From Stropharia rugosoannulata (taxonomy: Eukaryota; Basidiomycota; Agaricomycetes; Agaricales; Strophariaceae), in the NCBI GenBank assembly GCA_028532985.1, contig JANCIK010000001.1, positions 4,464,001 through 4,528,000 of the forward strand: DNA of 64,000 bases, written 5' to 3'. Shown piece by piece: positions 33,763 through 43,621 of this stretch. The first letter of the stretch is position 1. Each line of letters begins with the position of its first letter. The notes beneath the pieces were generated by a model. The model was given only the letters and a program-made list of their open reading frames with translations, searched no databases and was not told the DNA's origin. A program made the translations under genes and the position numbers.

Positions 33763-34302
33763 ATGAACATGTCTTTTGTCATCATGCCCTCCTTCGATAC
33801 CGAAAGTAATCTCCTTCAACGCGCGAGGTCTGATCCTTCCTTCCTGCGCCTAGCTGCTCTACCCAAGCGGGCGCTAGCTGATATTCTGCTCGATGATCAT
33901 GAGCGCGTCTGCTGCATCTACATAGGCGCCCTTCATTTTATTCTTGAGGCTGCGACTGCGCCGCTGCTTCCCATGACCATCTGCCTAGACATGATGCGTC
34001 ACATTCAAGACCATGCAGTGCACGCATGTCCCCATTCTCCCACCTTTTTGTGCGCGGCTCTGACATCCTTGTAGCGGGCTCTGGCGCTGACCGAAGCTAC
34101 CTGTCACTCGCCTCGCATCTCGCACTTGTGCGCTCAGCTTCACTATAGCGAGCTCGTCCTGCGCTTGTGTGGTACTACTGATGCTGAGCGCTACGGCACT
34201 CTCCCTCGCTCTGAACACTTCCAACAACTCCACTATGCCACCCAGGTCTTTTACCAGGAGGAATTCTTTCCTGTGGGTCTTTCTCCTCGTGCGCTGTGCT
34301 GA
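33763..34302 (+). CDS. Antisense passenger ORF C of the gypsy element
   Basis: Exons 33763-34017 and 34075-34302 (donor GTGCAC, acceptor GTAG) give 160 residues. The protein starts MNMSFVIMPSFDTESNLLQR, continues with helical segments (LRLAALPKRALADILLDDHE, ALHFILEAATAPLLPM) and ends FQQLHYATQVFYQEEFF and VGLSPRALC. The frame is open for about 23 codons upstream of the ATG, so a further 5' exon is possible. Unknown family. Confidence 0.5.
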
Positions 34303-34831
34303 CCCTGACAATCACTTCTTAGGATGTTTAATTCCCGAACTGACATTTTGCTGTCTTTCCATTGATAACTATCTATAGTCATAGCTAGCATCTATTCCTT
34401 GGTACATGTGTCATGACCCTGTATTTTAAATAAGACTGTCGGGTAACATTGTTATGCATTTTCGGCATCAATCCCAAAACAGACATCATTTTGCCAAACG
34501 GGGAAAGACCTGCATCTCCTCTGATGCGAGTACTCTTTTGCTGCGATGCGCGCACGATCTTCCCCTTTCTTCTTGTTGCTATATGGGCTCTTGTATTCAG
34601 GTCCCTTCCATCCCACTCAATCTCTGTGAATGTAACATTAGACAGGTGTAGCCCTGTGCTATGACCCATCTGGACCCTTTTGCAAAGTCCCTCCTTTAAC
34701 TCCTTGGGCCTGCTGTTCGGTCAGTCACCAGCTGTGTGCAGCACTGATCAACCCAGCGAATGCTATATAAGACGCTCGCCGTCTCTGTATGAGCGCATCG
34801 CACTCTATTCCTACTGTTCTCAACCACTACC
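34303..34831. other. Spacer and promoter of antisense gene D
   Basis: No convincing gene. GCTATATAAGACGCTCGCCG at 34762-34781 has a good TATA box about 70 bp upstream of the ATG at 34832, supporting plus-strand transcription of gene D. Confidence 0.5.
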
Positions 34832-36148
34832 ATGACTACTACTCATGCTCCTCTTTTTAACTTCACCAATGTCAAGCATCAACTCTCGCTGATCCAGGAT
34901 ATCCGTGGGTTGGCCTCTGCCACTCCTGCGAATTATACTGGTAGCTTGGAGCTGCTTGCTGTCGATTTGGTGCACGCACCGCGCGGTTCTTTTGTTGTAT
35001 TTTACTGACTTCATCTGGCACGATTGCAGAACCGCTGGCGCGACGCGCACGGCGGTATCACTCGCGTTATAAACAACAATGAAGCTGTTGAGATCCTTAA
35101 TGAGACTCGCACCATATATACGTCGCTCGAGGCTGACCACCACATTCGCTCCTTCTCCCCTGCCGCCAACGCATTTATCAACTTGCATGAACAAGTCCTC
35201 AAGGCTAAGGCTGCCGCTTCTCGTCAGCGCACCCATACCCCTACTGGACCGGTGCGCTCATCTTCCTCTCCTAACCCTTTCTATACTTAATCTCCTTTTT
35301 GGTGCGCGCAGCGCAACATTCGCGTTCTTACGTGTTCCGCAACTGCGGACCTTGAGACTGCCTCCGCGCCTGGAGGTACTACATCTCCTGATTCTGACAA
35401 TGACAAGGTGTGGCTAACCTTAGCTTCTTTACCAGACATCACTAACATGCAACTTTACATGCTCCTCAAAAAGATGGCCCTTGACGATAAAGTTGAAGCC
35501 GCGACTGAGGGAGGTCCTCCCAGCAGGCAGCATACACCCGAGCCGAGCCCTAACAAGAAGCACGCCGCGCCTCCTGATACTCCTAAACAGGTGTGTGTTT
35601 GACCCGTCTCCGCTGCGCGCACTTAGATTCTTATAGAAATACCAGCGCGAGCGCGGAGACACTCCTGGTTACCGCTCTCGTCCCCTTGGTCGAGGCATGA
35701 CTTATCGTCAGACCGAGCTTCGTCGCTCATTCCGTGACGCCGCCGCAGGTGAAGCCTCTCCTAAGAAAGCCAGGCTGGGCTCAGAGGGCGTTCCTACGTT
35801 CCCCGACTCTCCTTTTATTATGCAAGGTGCGCGCACTGCACCACTCTCTTACTAATCTTTTCTAACCCTTCTCCCTCAGGCACTTCTCTCGTTTTGGACA
35901 ATGACAAGGTCAATGCTTGTCTTGATGCCGCCGCTAACCTCCTTAAGGAGCCCCTTAACACGGGTAACCCTTCCGAGTTGGTGACGTGCCGCCTCATTGG
36001 TGATTTACAAGCAGAGATCATTTGTGATCTCCACAAGGTCGACTTCATCCTCAAGCGCTGCACGCTCCTCGTCGAGCAACTTGTCATCTTGCAGCGCAGC
36101 CTCGACGTTACTGGCGTTACTGCCGCCGAGGACAAACCGGCCCAGTAG
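34832..36148 (+). CDS. Antisense passenger protein D of the gypsy element, 365 residues
   Basis: Start ATG 34832 (MTTTHAPLFNFTNVKHQLSL). Exons 34832-34969, 35030-35251, 35312-35590, 35637-35826 and 35880-36148 total 1098 nt with all junctions in frame. The N-terminal part is helical (RVINNNEAVEILNETRTIYT, FSPAANAFINLHEQVLKAKA). The middle is Ser/Pro-rich and basic (SPNKKHAAPPDTPKQ, RSRPLGRGMTYRQTELRRSF), and the C-terminus is helical (DNDKVNACLDAAANLLKEPL to LVEQLVILQRSLDVTG). No known domain. Two of its introns start or end in the GTGCGCGC/GCGCGCAG word. A TATA box lies upstream at about 34763. It ends about 130 bp before the stop codon of pol, which comes from the other strand: convergent transcription inside one retroelement. 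Confidence 0.7.
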
Positions 36149-36275
36149 ATAGCCTGGCTCAATGTGCGCTGCGCGCCTTAAAGGGGCGTCTGTAGCTAGC
36201 TCTCTTTGTATTCCCCATCTTCTTTACCCAATATATTATATTGTGGTCACTTTTCTTCCTACGGTGCTCGCACAT

Positions 36276-39200
36276 CTAAGTGTCTTCTTCGCCCCAGTCA
36301 TCATCGTCTTCTTCATCTTCTTCCACTGTAAGCGCACCGCTACCCGAGGGTACACCGGGTTCGTCAAAGATATAATCTTTGGGAATAGCTGGCTCATAGT
36401 CCGGTGCCTCTAACATTTTAGCGAGGTTCTCCTTGGTCTGATCAATTATATCATCCAAGCCGTCCGGTAAGCGCAGCTGCCTTCGTGCAAAGTAGGGAAT
36501 GAGGCGAAACGCCGCCACCTTATCCTTCAACACAGAGCCATCCATCTCTGCCACTAAGTATGCTCCACCGTCTTTTCGTGCGATAACGATGTAAGGCCCG
36601 TTCCATCGTGCGAGCATCTTACAGTTCAGACTGGATTCTATGCCCGAGTTCCTCATTAGCACTACATCTCCTGGCTTAAACACATAGTCACGGATTTTAG
36701 CCGAGTGCTTCTTTTCAAATGCCCTGATCGCATCTCTTTTCGTCTTTGATACTCGTGCGCACATCTCCTCTACTGTGTCGCGATGTTTGGCTAGTGCACG
36801 CGCGCGATACCCCACTAACTCCTCCGTAGTCAGTACCCGATCTGGTAGCTTCACCAGCCAAGTCGCCTCTGCTATGTCGAATGGTAGTATGGGGTGCGCG
36901 CCCGTCACCATGAAGAATGGGGAACACCCGAATCCTCGTCGCACAGTGATACGATCCGCCCACAACACATGGTAGAAGAATCTACTCCAACGCTTATGCG
37001 CGCCTTCTGTCCCTCCACACGCTTTCCACAACATCTGTCTTATGTCCCAATGAGGACGCTCTATCTTTCCATTCACTTGCGAGTTGTACGCGGAGATAGT
37101 AATCCCTGTAATCCCATACTTCTTTTCTAAATACTTGAGCGCTGCACGGAACAGTCCACCGTTATCTGTGATGATTTCTTGTAGACAGCCCCAACGGCAG
37201 ATAATGTCCTCGAATATCCACTGCACTATCGCACAGGCATTCTCTTTCTTTAATGGCTGCCCTTCTGCCCATGAGCTCAGCGCACATCTTCCATGCACTA
37301 TGTAATTATACCCATTGGAGGCCGGGGACATGTGCATAGTGTCCGCGTGTAGTTGCTGAAAGATAGACGGCGTGTGTGTCTCGGTGCGCGGGATCTGGAT
37401 GATTGTCTTCTGTCTTAACTGACAGACATGACATGTTTTCACATACCAGTAGACATCCCTTTCCAACTCAGGCCACCAGAAGCGCTCAGCTAGCAGTTTG
37501 CGTGTAGCGTACGCTCCTCTGTGCCCCAAGCTGTCATGCGCTGAGCACAGCATGCGTGTCCGCTGCGCCTGATCTATCACCAACTTATGCGCGTCATCTA
37601 TGGATCTCCGGTACATCTGTCCGTCCTTGTCTAGGAAGAAGTTATGAGCATTCCTCGTAAAATTCTGATATTCTCGTTCCGTCATGCCTTTAGGCCTAGT
37701 GGTTGGATTCTGCAACCAGTAGCGTATCATCGGCAATTTCTCATCCATATCTCTTCCTGCAGACGTCCTGTTGCACTCATTGTACTCCTCATCCTCCAGA
37801 TCCTCTATTCTGGAGTCGGGTATCGCGTGCGCTAGTATGAATTTCTCTAAGTACTCGCGCTGCGCGAGCGGCACACTCTCTTTCTGTATGAAGTCCTGCA
37901 CGGCCCGCTTTTCCGCTTCCGTCTCTTTCCGTGTGCGTTCTAGCTCCTGCTGGAAACAGCCTATAGAGCGCGCTTCTGGTAACTTGCACGCAGTGGGACC
38001 TTCAAACAACTCGTTGAGGAGCCCTGTATATAGATACCCTCCGCGATCATCGATCTGTTCCTTGAATTCCTCAAAGTCCAGGGGATCTGGGTCATCTTCA
38101 TAGACTTTCTCATATTTGAGCGGTCCCACCGCCTGATCATCATCTTCTTCGGAGTGCGCATATGCCTCATCTCCAGGTTGCCCTTCCCTATGCGATAAAC
38201 CATCCGCACCAAAGGTTTTGCCCGCAACATGTTTCAACTGGAAGTGATACATAAGTATTTTATCTATCCAGCGATTAATAGTCGCATTAGGGCCCATGCC
38301 CGGATTTTCCAACATGCCCTTCAAGTATTTGGCATCCGTTTCCACCACCAGCTTGCGCGCACCGATGAGCCAATAATAACAGGCTTGTAGCGCACGTAAG
38401 AGTCCATACAACTCCCGTTTGGGCTGTGAGAAGCGCTGCTCGCGTTCCGTTAACAGTATTGATCCGAAGCGCGCATATACCCTCTTCTTCGAATCTTGTG
38501 GGTCCTTTTGATAAATATAGAACCCTACTGCTCGCCATGATGTGTCTACAGCCAAAGTAATCGGTCCTGGTAGGGTGTAGTACAGTGGTTTCACGCAATG
38601 TGCGTTGCATGCACCGTCTTTCAGCGAGTCCATGCTAGCTTGCTGAGCGGGCCCCCACTCAAAGGGCTCTTTCCCACGCAATAGCCGCTGTATGTGCTCT
38701 GCGCGCTTTGCATAGTCTGAGATGTAAATACGGAGCAGACCCATTGTGCCCATGAATGCGCGCACATCGCTGATGTTCTTGCATGGCCCCCAATTGAGGA
38801 TTGCATGCACCTTATCAGGTGCTGGCTTTTGCCCTTCGTATGTGCACAAGTGCCCCACCACTACTATCTCAGCCGTGCACAGTATGGACTTCTTTCCACT
38901 AAATGTTCCTCCTGAGTACTTCATGCCCTGCACGATTCTGTTGACATTCAACATGTGTTCCCATACAAATCTCCTTATTCCCTTATTCTCTGGTATCGTC
39001 TCATATCCTCCTCCTTCTAACTCGTAGCGCGTTTTAGGTCCCCTAATAGGTACATCGTCTATATAGGGCTCTGTAACTTCGGGTATTTCATCGCGTAATA
39101 TATAGGCGACATCCTCATGAAAGATGGGCACAGAGTTCGTCCATCCCATAGGTAGGGTTACTAAGCGCAGCGCACTGAACGGCGTCTGGAATGTAGTCAG

Positions 39201-40211
39201 GTCTCTAGAGGACTCTGCTAACAACCGCTCATCGTACCCAACATACAAGTCCAGGATGCCGCCACATGCGCGCCCCGCAAAGTGTTCTGCTAGACTCTCC
39301 GCTGCTGGAGGTAGTCCTGAATGTGCAATGGTTACCGCATTTAACGGTTCAAGACTGTGCACAATTCTGAACGAGACCCCGTCCTTCTTGGTCACTGTAA
39401 ACCAGCGCGACCGGTACAATGAGCTCGAGGGCTCATACGTGCCTGCGCGAATCTTGGTGGCGATGAATTCACATATGCGCTCATACATTCCAGGTGGTAT
39501 CAGAATGTTCTTCAATACCCAAGGCGTGTGTTCTACAGTAGGAATATCTACTGGAGGGAAGAAGTCCGTACAGAATCTACCCTTCTCTGTGTCATCCCAC
39601 GCGAACACCTCGTTCTGCTGCATGAAAACTTGATGCACCAACTTGCGCTCCTCGGACCACAAGAAGTCCCCTTCATGCGCTTTGTCAATCCCTTCCATGC
39701 ACTCAGCGGTGTACCGACCTGTAGGTACGAAGTCTGGCGGATGTGGTGACAATTGTGGCATGTCCTTCAGTGGGTCCCCTTTAATCTCCCTCACTATTCT
39801 AAACTTCTCTGGTAAATCTTGATAGACAGGCCTGACTTTCTCAGCTACTGGCTTATACTTCTTTCCTGCGAGCACCGTAACGGTTGTGGCATTCTTGCCA
39901 GTCAAGCGCTTACGCGTTACTCCTTGTTTCTTACTAAGGACCTGTTCCTTGTGCGATGCGCGGAACTGCCCTCTAGGTTCTCCCTTGACTACTTCCTCTT
40001 TGCGCCATTCGCGCTGCTGAAAATACTTGTATATTCTCTCTTTCTCATCATCCTCCATCTTTGCCTCATGTACTGCTTGGGCCATGTATACATCCCTGAG
40101 CTCAGCGCTCCCAAACCGCTTCTTATTCTTTGGTAGCGCGTACCCTGCTATCTCTATTTTCCCCGTGCGATCATTGCTGTCAAACATCAACACGACCTCT
40201 CCTTGACGCAT
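36276..40211 (-). CDS. pol: Ty3/gypsy pol: reverse transcriptase, RNase H, integrase
   Basis: Uninterrupted ORF of about 1310 residues. Its first ATG (40211-40209) overlaps the stop of the protease ORF as TGATG, suggesting termination-reinitiation. Domains in order: an N-terminal linker; reverse transcriptase with LDLYVGYDERLLAE (first Asp), TLPMGWTNSVPIF and the catalytic YIDDV; RNase H with ITLAVDTSWRAVG, QPKRELYGLLRAL and VVETDAKYLKGML; tether KHVAGKTFGADGLSHRE; integrase zinc finger with H-x4-H ... CHVC; and the DDE core with LHADTMHM, ITDNGGLF and NSQVNGKIERPH. All catalytic residues I checked are present. The C-terminal part (VFKPGDVVLMRNSG, RWNGPYIVIARKDGGAYLV) resembles the usual GPY/F module. 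No chromodomain is seen. It looks competent. Confidence 0.95.
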   Translation of the reverse strand: MRQGEVVLMFDSNDRTGKIEIAGYALPKNKKRFGSAELRDVYMAQAVHEAKMEDDEKERIYKYFQQREWRKEEVVKGEPRGQFRASHKEQVLSKKQGVTRKRLTGKNATTVTVLAGKKYKPVAEKVRPVYQDLPEKFRIVREIKGDPLKDMPQLSPHPPDFVPTGRYTAECMEGIDKAHEGDFLWSEERKLVHQVFMQQNEVFAWDDTEKGRFCTDFFPPVDIPTVEHTPWVLKNILIPPGMYERICEFIATKIRAGTYEPSSSLYRSRWFTVTKKDGVSFRIVHSLEPLNAVTIAHSGLPPAAESLAEHFAGRACGGILDLYVGYDERLLAESSRDLTTFQTPFSALRLVTLPMGWTNSVPIFHEDVAYILRDEIPEVTEPYIDDVPIRGPKTRYELEGGGYETIPENKGIRRFVWEHMLNVNRIVQGMKYSGGTFSGKKSILCTAEIVVVGHLCTYEGQKPAPDKVHAILNWGPCKNISDVRAFMGTMGLLRIYISDYAKRAEHIQRLLRGKEPFEWGPAQQASMDSLKDGACNAHCVKPLYYTLPGPITLAVDTSWRAVGFYIYQKDPQDSKKRVYARFGSILLTEREQRFSQPKRELYGLLRALQACYYWLIGARKLVVETDAKYLKGMLENPGMGPNATINRWIDKILMYHFQLKHVAGKTFGADGLSHREGQPGDEAYAHSEEDDDQAVGPLKYEKVYEDDPDPLDFEEFKEQIDDRGGYLYTGLLNELFEGPTACKLPEARSIGCFQQELERTRKETEAEKRAVQDFIQKESVPLAQREYLEKFILAHAIPDSRIEDLEDEEYNECNRTSAGRDMDEKLPMIRYWLQNPTTRPKGMTEREYQNFTRNAHNFFLDKDGQMYRRSIDDAHKLVIDQAQRTRMLCSAHDSLGHRGAYATRKLLAERFWWPELERDVYWYVKTCHVCQLRQKTIIQIPRTETHTPSIFQQLHADTMHMSPASNGYNYIVHGRCALSSWAEGQPLKKENACAIVQWIFEDIICRWGCLQEIITDNGGLFRAALKYLEKKYGITGITISAYNSQVNGKIERPHWDIRQMLWKACGGTEGAHKRWSRFFYHVLWADRITVRRGFGCSPFFMVTGAHPILPFDIAEATWLVKLPDRVLTTEELVGYRARALAKHRDTVEEMCARVSKTKRDAIRAFEKKHSAKIRDYVFKPGDVVLMRNSGIESSLNCKMLARWNGPYIVIARKDGGAYLVAEMDGSVLKDKVAAFRLIPYFARRQLRLPDGLDDIIDQTKENLAKMLEAPDYEPAIPKDYIFDEPGVPSGSGALTVEEDEEDDDDWGEEDT

Positions 40212-41488
40212 CAAATCATCGAGGATTGAAAATCCTGATCTGCGTTAGGGTTTTCCGTCGTGCCAGGGTCCTGCAACTTAGGTTCGCGCTGCACTATCTT
40301 GGGACCGCACCCTCGGTTATAGGTGGGTACTACCAGCTTGCGCTGTGTGTTGGGATCGGTGAGCGTAAGCTCAACCGTTCCATTGCCGCATGTCTTCACA
40401 TTGCTCTCCGTGAGGATCTCGAACGGCCGGCCCAAGAGCACCTTGTAAGCCGCTGCGCTGATGACATGCACTTGTAAGTACACCGTCAGTCCGTTGAACA
40501 CAAATGGTACGTTGCGCGCTAAGCCCTTGGTGGATTCCACCTGCTTATTCGCGCTCTGCATCCGTATAGTGAAGTCCGGGTCCCAACTAAGTCCTAAGCG
40601 CTCAGCGGTGTCCTGTGCCATTGACACAATCTGCGACCCACTGTCGAGCAACGTCTCCGCATGTCCCTTGCCATTGATGAGCGGGAATACCGCCTTTAGA
40701 TGGTGCGATTCGCGCGCCACAATAAGTCCCTTAGGCTTTTCGCCTGGCTGCAGAGTCGAGACGTACTGCTTGTACGGGTCTTCCATGATGATGGTCCCCG
40801 GTTGCAGTCTGCTGCACTCATCTGAGCAAGTAAGGAAAGTGGCCACTGGTAGCTCGTCCATCTGCATAAACTCCTCTTCCTCTTCCTCCTCTGCTAACTG
40901 CGCGATAGCCTCATCTACTTCATGCTCTTCTTCATCATAGTCTAGTTGTAATACGCGCATCGTATTCAAATCCAATGGTACCTTTCTCGGTACTATGCGC
41001 TCAACGAATTTTCTTCTAAAACCTGCAGTCGAGATGCCTAACAACTGGCCCTGCGTGATCTCAATTTTCTGATTTTCTAAGTGCTTGAGGACTGCGTCAG
41101 CCTGTGCCTCATCTTCGATAGGCGCACGCAGCTTATAAGCAGGTTTCCTCTTCTCTACTACAGGTATGGGTTCTTCCCTAACCTTAGGTTTTACTTTCTC
41201 CGGAACGCGCAGCAGAGGTACCATTACATATGGCACTGCTGCTGGTCGTGCACTAGGCCCAGCCTTTGCAGGAACCTCGAACACTACTTTCTTCTTTACT
41301 GGTGCGCTGTGCGCACCTTGCTCCTCCACTACTTCTCGCAGCTCATCTTCCTCATTCTCACTCGCGTCCTCAACTGATGCTCTGGGTATATTTCTGATTG
41401 GTAACTTCTTATTTGCGCCCTCCGGGTTCTTGGGTTTATCAGAGCTGCTACGCATAACTCTGCCCGTGTTTCCCTTCATCAGACTCAA
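40211..41488 (-). CDS. Gypsy aspartic protease ORF
   Basis: ORF of 425 codons between gag and pol, in the -1 frame relative to gag. The gag stop TGA (41487-41485) is followed 7 nt on by an ATG, so re-initiation or a -1 shift could start it. It has an N-terminal charged region (ASENEEDELREVVEEQGAHS) and a retropepsin-type domain with the catalytic motif LLDSGSQIVSMA, flap-region residues, and the ILG-like VLLGRPFEILTES near the end. The ORF ends in TGATG shared with pol. Separation of protease from pol into its own ORF is unusual for Ty3/gypsy, where it is normally fused to pol. Confidence 0.88.
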   Translation of the reverse strand: MSLMKGNTGRVMRSSSDKPKNPEGANKKLPIRNIPRASVEDASENEEDELREVVEEQGAHSAPVKKKVVFEVPAKAGPSARPAAVPYVMVPLLRVPEKVKPKVREEPIPVVEKRKPAYKLRAPIEDEAQADAVLKHLENQKIEITQGQLLGISTAGFRRKFVERIVPRKVPLDLNTMRVLQLDYDEEEHEVDEAIAQLAEEEEEEEFMQMDELPVATFLTCSDECSRLQPGTIIMEDPYKQYVSTLQPGEKPKGLIVARESHHLKAVFPLINGKGHAETLLDSGSQIVSMAQDTAERLGLSWDPDFTIRMQSANKQVESTKGLARNVPFVFNGLTVYLQVHVISAAAYKVLLGRPFEILTESNVKTCGNGTVELTLTDPNTQRKLVVPTYNRGCGPKIVQREPKLQDPGTTENPNADQDFQSSMI

Positions 41489-43521
41489 TCGAAACCCTGA
41501 CTGAGCGCAGCGTCGCGTTCGGCTTTCATAGTCGCTATTAGCTGACGCTGTTCCTCTATCACTTCCTCAGGTGTCTTCGCCGATGCGTGCTCCTTCAGGA
41601 ACGCCTTCTTACTCTCCAGCTCTTGTTGAAGCGCGCGTATCTGCTCCTCATAGGTCTCGTCCAAGGAACTGGCTGGTTGGTACATCTGCGAGTATACCAT
41701 GCTAGGAGGCATACCCATGTACGAAGGGTGGACAGGTGCCATATACGCTTGCTGCGCAGGCTGCCCGTTCTTCTTATGCCATTCATCGACGCGCTCTTTG
41801 ATCGCGTGCGAAGGGTCCCAAGGTATCGATGACCCATCAGGTAGCTGTAAGCGCCCCGCCTCTGTGATGACAATCCTCCCCGCTGACAAGTCTTGCTGCC
41901 GTACAATGCACTCAGCAACCACATGTCCCGTCTGCTTGCAGTAGAAACAGCGAGGCTCCGGGCGTTGTTGGTATTGGAAGGGCCTAGGTGGCAGTCCACC
42001 AAAACTTGGTGCGCTCATGGGCATCATGGGGGCTACTGGTTGCACAGGCACCGACATTGGTGCGGCGCGCGCAGCCATGACATTGCGAATAATGTCCTCC
42101 AACTCCTTCTTACTCGACTCCTTCGACTTCGCCACTGTCTTCTCCACTAACGACAAGGTATCCTTGAAGGAGGCAACGAACCCTTTCAGGTCCTCAATCT
42201 CTCCGCGCAGCGAACCAACATCCGCGGCCTCAGTCTTGATGGCAGGCACCGGCATAAGTCCATCAGTGCTTTCGCGCCCTAGGCTCAGCGTCGTGCTCGG
42301 GTTCTTAGTACAGGCCATTTGTTCCGCCATCTCGGCTACTTGTTTGAGAGGGTACATGTCCTTGGTGCGCGCTTCTACCGTCACCCCAGTAGGTGCAGTG
42401 AACTGTATATTGCGCTCAGTCAAGAACTTGTCGAACGATGCATGCGTCGTGTAATCAATGTCCAGTTTATTAAACAAGCGATCCCTGAACCCTGCAGTGA
42501 GACTATTGGTGAAGTAAGTCACCAAGGTATGATTCGCAAGCAGGGTAGGCGCCTTCGTGAGCTTAGCAGCCTCAGCCAAGAACGCGCGCTTGAAGTCTAG
42601 CAACACCTGGAGGTCTTCCTCCGAGATGCGCTGATTCTCCTTGCAGAGCTTCTTGAGCCGCACGATGGACCCTGTCTGAATGCTGATCACCTCCGGGTAC
42701 TCGTTGAGAATCATTTTCTTGAGCTCCGCATACCCCTTGGTATCATAACCTGGTAAATTCTTCCACTCCTCCGCCGTCTGCATGGGTACATATTTGATTA
42801 CATATCCCCTCTTCTCATCGTCCTCCATTACCTCCGCGTGCTTAAACCAATCCTCCAGGTCCTTGAAGTACCGCGGCAGCTCATCGCGCTCTGCAGCAGG
42901 ATCGAAGCTCGGTGCGCTGCGCGCACCGCGTACTGGCATGGACATATCCTTAGGCATAGTTTCTGGTTCTCGTGGGGGTGAATTTCGTTCGCTTTCTGAA
43001 AGATCTGACAAGTCTCCTTCAAATATATCTCTCGCTACGTGCTCTGCTTCACTTTCGCTATTTTCCGCTGTGCGCTGCGCGGACGTCTTAGCAGTCCCAA
43101 ATACTTCCGAGAATGGAGGAGGGGTGTCTTGGGTAGCTTGGCTATCAGAAGTACCGAATGGTGCAGTTTCAAGTGTAATATCACCGTCCACTAATTGGTC
43201 TTCTGATTCAATGCCAGATGGTGGTCCCCAAAATCCACTAGTCCCTACTCTTAATTCCGAGTCGCTTTCGGTGAGCGCCCCTGGGATGCGCTGCGCTAAT
43301 CCCTGGGTATCGATATGCAACTGCGCTTCCTCCCTCGCTCTTTTCTTTGCTTTTCTATCTTGCGTCGGTGTAATTACCAACGGCTCTACCAGCTCAGCGT
43401 CTTTCTTGCTCCTCGTGGTTCTCTCGCGTGAAGGCACCGTTCCAAAGGATGGTCTGGCTTCTTCTGGCTCGGCGAGCGATGAAGGCGCAGGAAATTTGCC
43501 TCGCTTATTACTCGTCCCCAT
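41485..43521 (-). CDS. gag: Gypsy gag polyprotein
   Basis: 678 residues starting MGTSNKRGKFPAPSSLAEPE. The first 200 residues are acidic and low-complexity. A capsid-like helical domain follows (LPRYFKDLEDWFKHAEVMED, EEWKNLPGYDTKGYAELKKM, HTLVTYFTNSLTAGFRDRLF), typical of retrotransposon gag. A CCHC zinc knuckle (CFYCKQTGHVVAEC) lies near residue 550, and a coiled coil sits at the C-terminus (YEEQIRALQQELESKKAF, EEVIEEQRQLIATMKAERD). It packages the genomic RNA into the particle. Uninterrupted, with the start 100 bp inside the 5' LTR/PBS as expected for the first ORF. Confidence 0.93.
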   Translation of the reverse strand: MGTSNKRGKFPAPSSLAEPEEARPSFGTVPSRERTTRSKKDAELVEPLVITPTQDRKAKKRAREEAQLHIDTQGLAQRIPGALTESDSELRVGTSGFWGPPSGIESEDQLVDGDITLETAPFGTSDSQATQDTPPPFSEVFGTAKTSAQRTAENSESEAEHVARDIFEGDLSDLSESERNSPPREPETMPKDMSMPVRGARSAPSFDPAAERDELPRYFKDLEDWFKHAEVMEDDEKRGYVIKYVPMQTAEEWKNLPGYDTKGYAELKKMILNEYPEVISIQTGSIVRLKKLCKENQRISEEDLQVLLDFKRAFLAEAAKLTKAPTLLANHTLVTYFTNSLTAGFRDRLFNKLDIDYTTHASFDKFLTERNIQFTAPTGVTVEARTKDMYPLKQVAEMAEQMACTKNPSTTLSLGRESTDGLMPVPAIKTEAADVGSLRGEIEDLKGFVASFKDTLSLVEKTVAKSKESSKKELEDIIRNVMAARAAPMSVPVQPVAPMMPMSAPSFGGLPPRPFQYQQRPEPRCFYCKQTGHVVAECIVRQQDLSAGRIVITEAGRLQLPDGSSIPWDPSHAIKERVDEWHKKNGQPAQQAYMAPVHPSYMGMPPSMVYSQMYQPASSLDETYEEQIRALQQELESKKAFLKEHASAKTPEEVIEEQRQLIATMKAERDAALSQGFD

Positions 43522-43600
43522 TTTATTTGAAATTTTTGTAATTTATTGTAATAGGCGCAAGCCGTAGTTCCCGAAACACTAATTGAGATTTCTGAACCTT

Positions 43601-43619
43601 CCCCTCGCGGTGGGCTCCA
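43601..43619 (-). other. Primer-binding site (PBS)
   Basis: In element sense TGGAGCCCACCGCGAGGGG begins 2 nt after the 5' LTR. It starts with the TGG that pairs with a tRNA 3' CCA end. I cannot say which tRNA without a tRNA set. Confidence 0.7.
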
Positions 43620-43621
43620 GA

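Noticed and set aside
29004..36200. An env-like ORF between pol and the 3' LTR
   Set aside because: The ORFs there are on the opposite strand, contain introns, and show no signal peptide or transmembrane anchor.
42782..43567. 261-codon plus-strand ORF inside gag
   Set aside because: Shadow of the gag frame, Ser-rich from antisense of acidic codons; no support.
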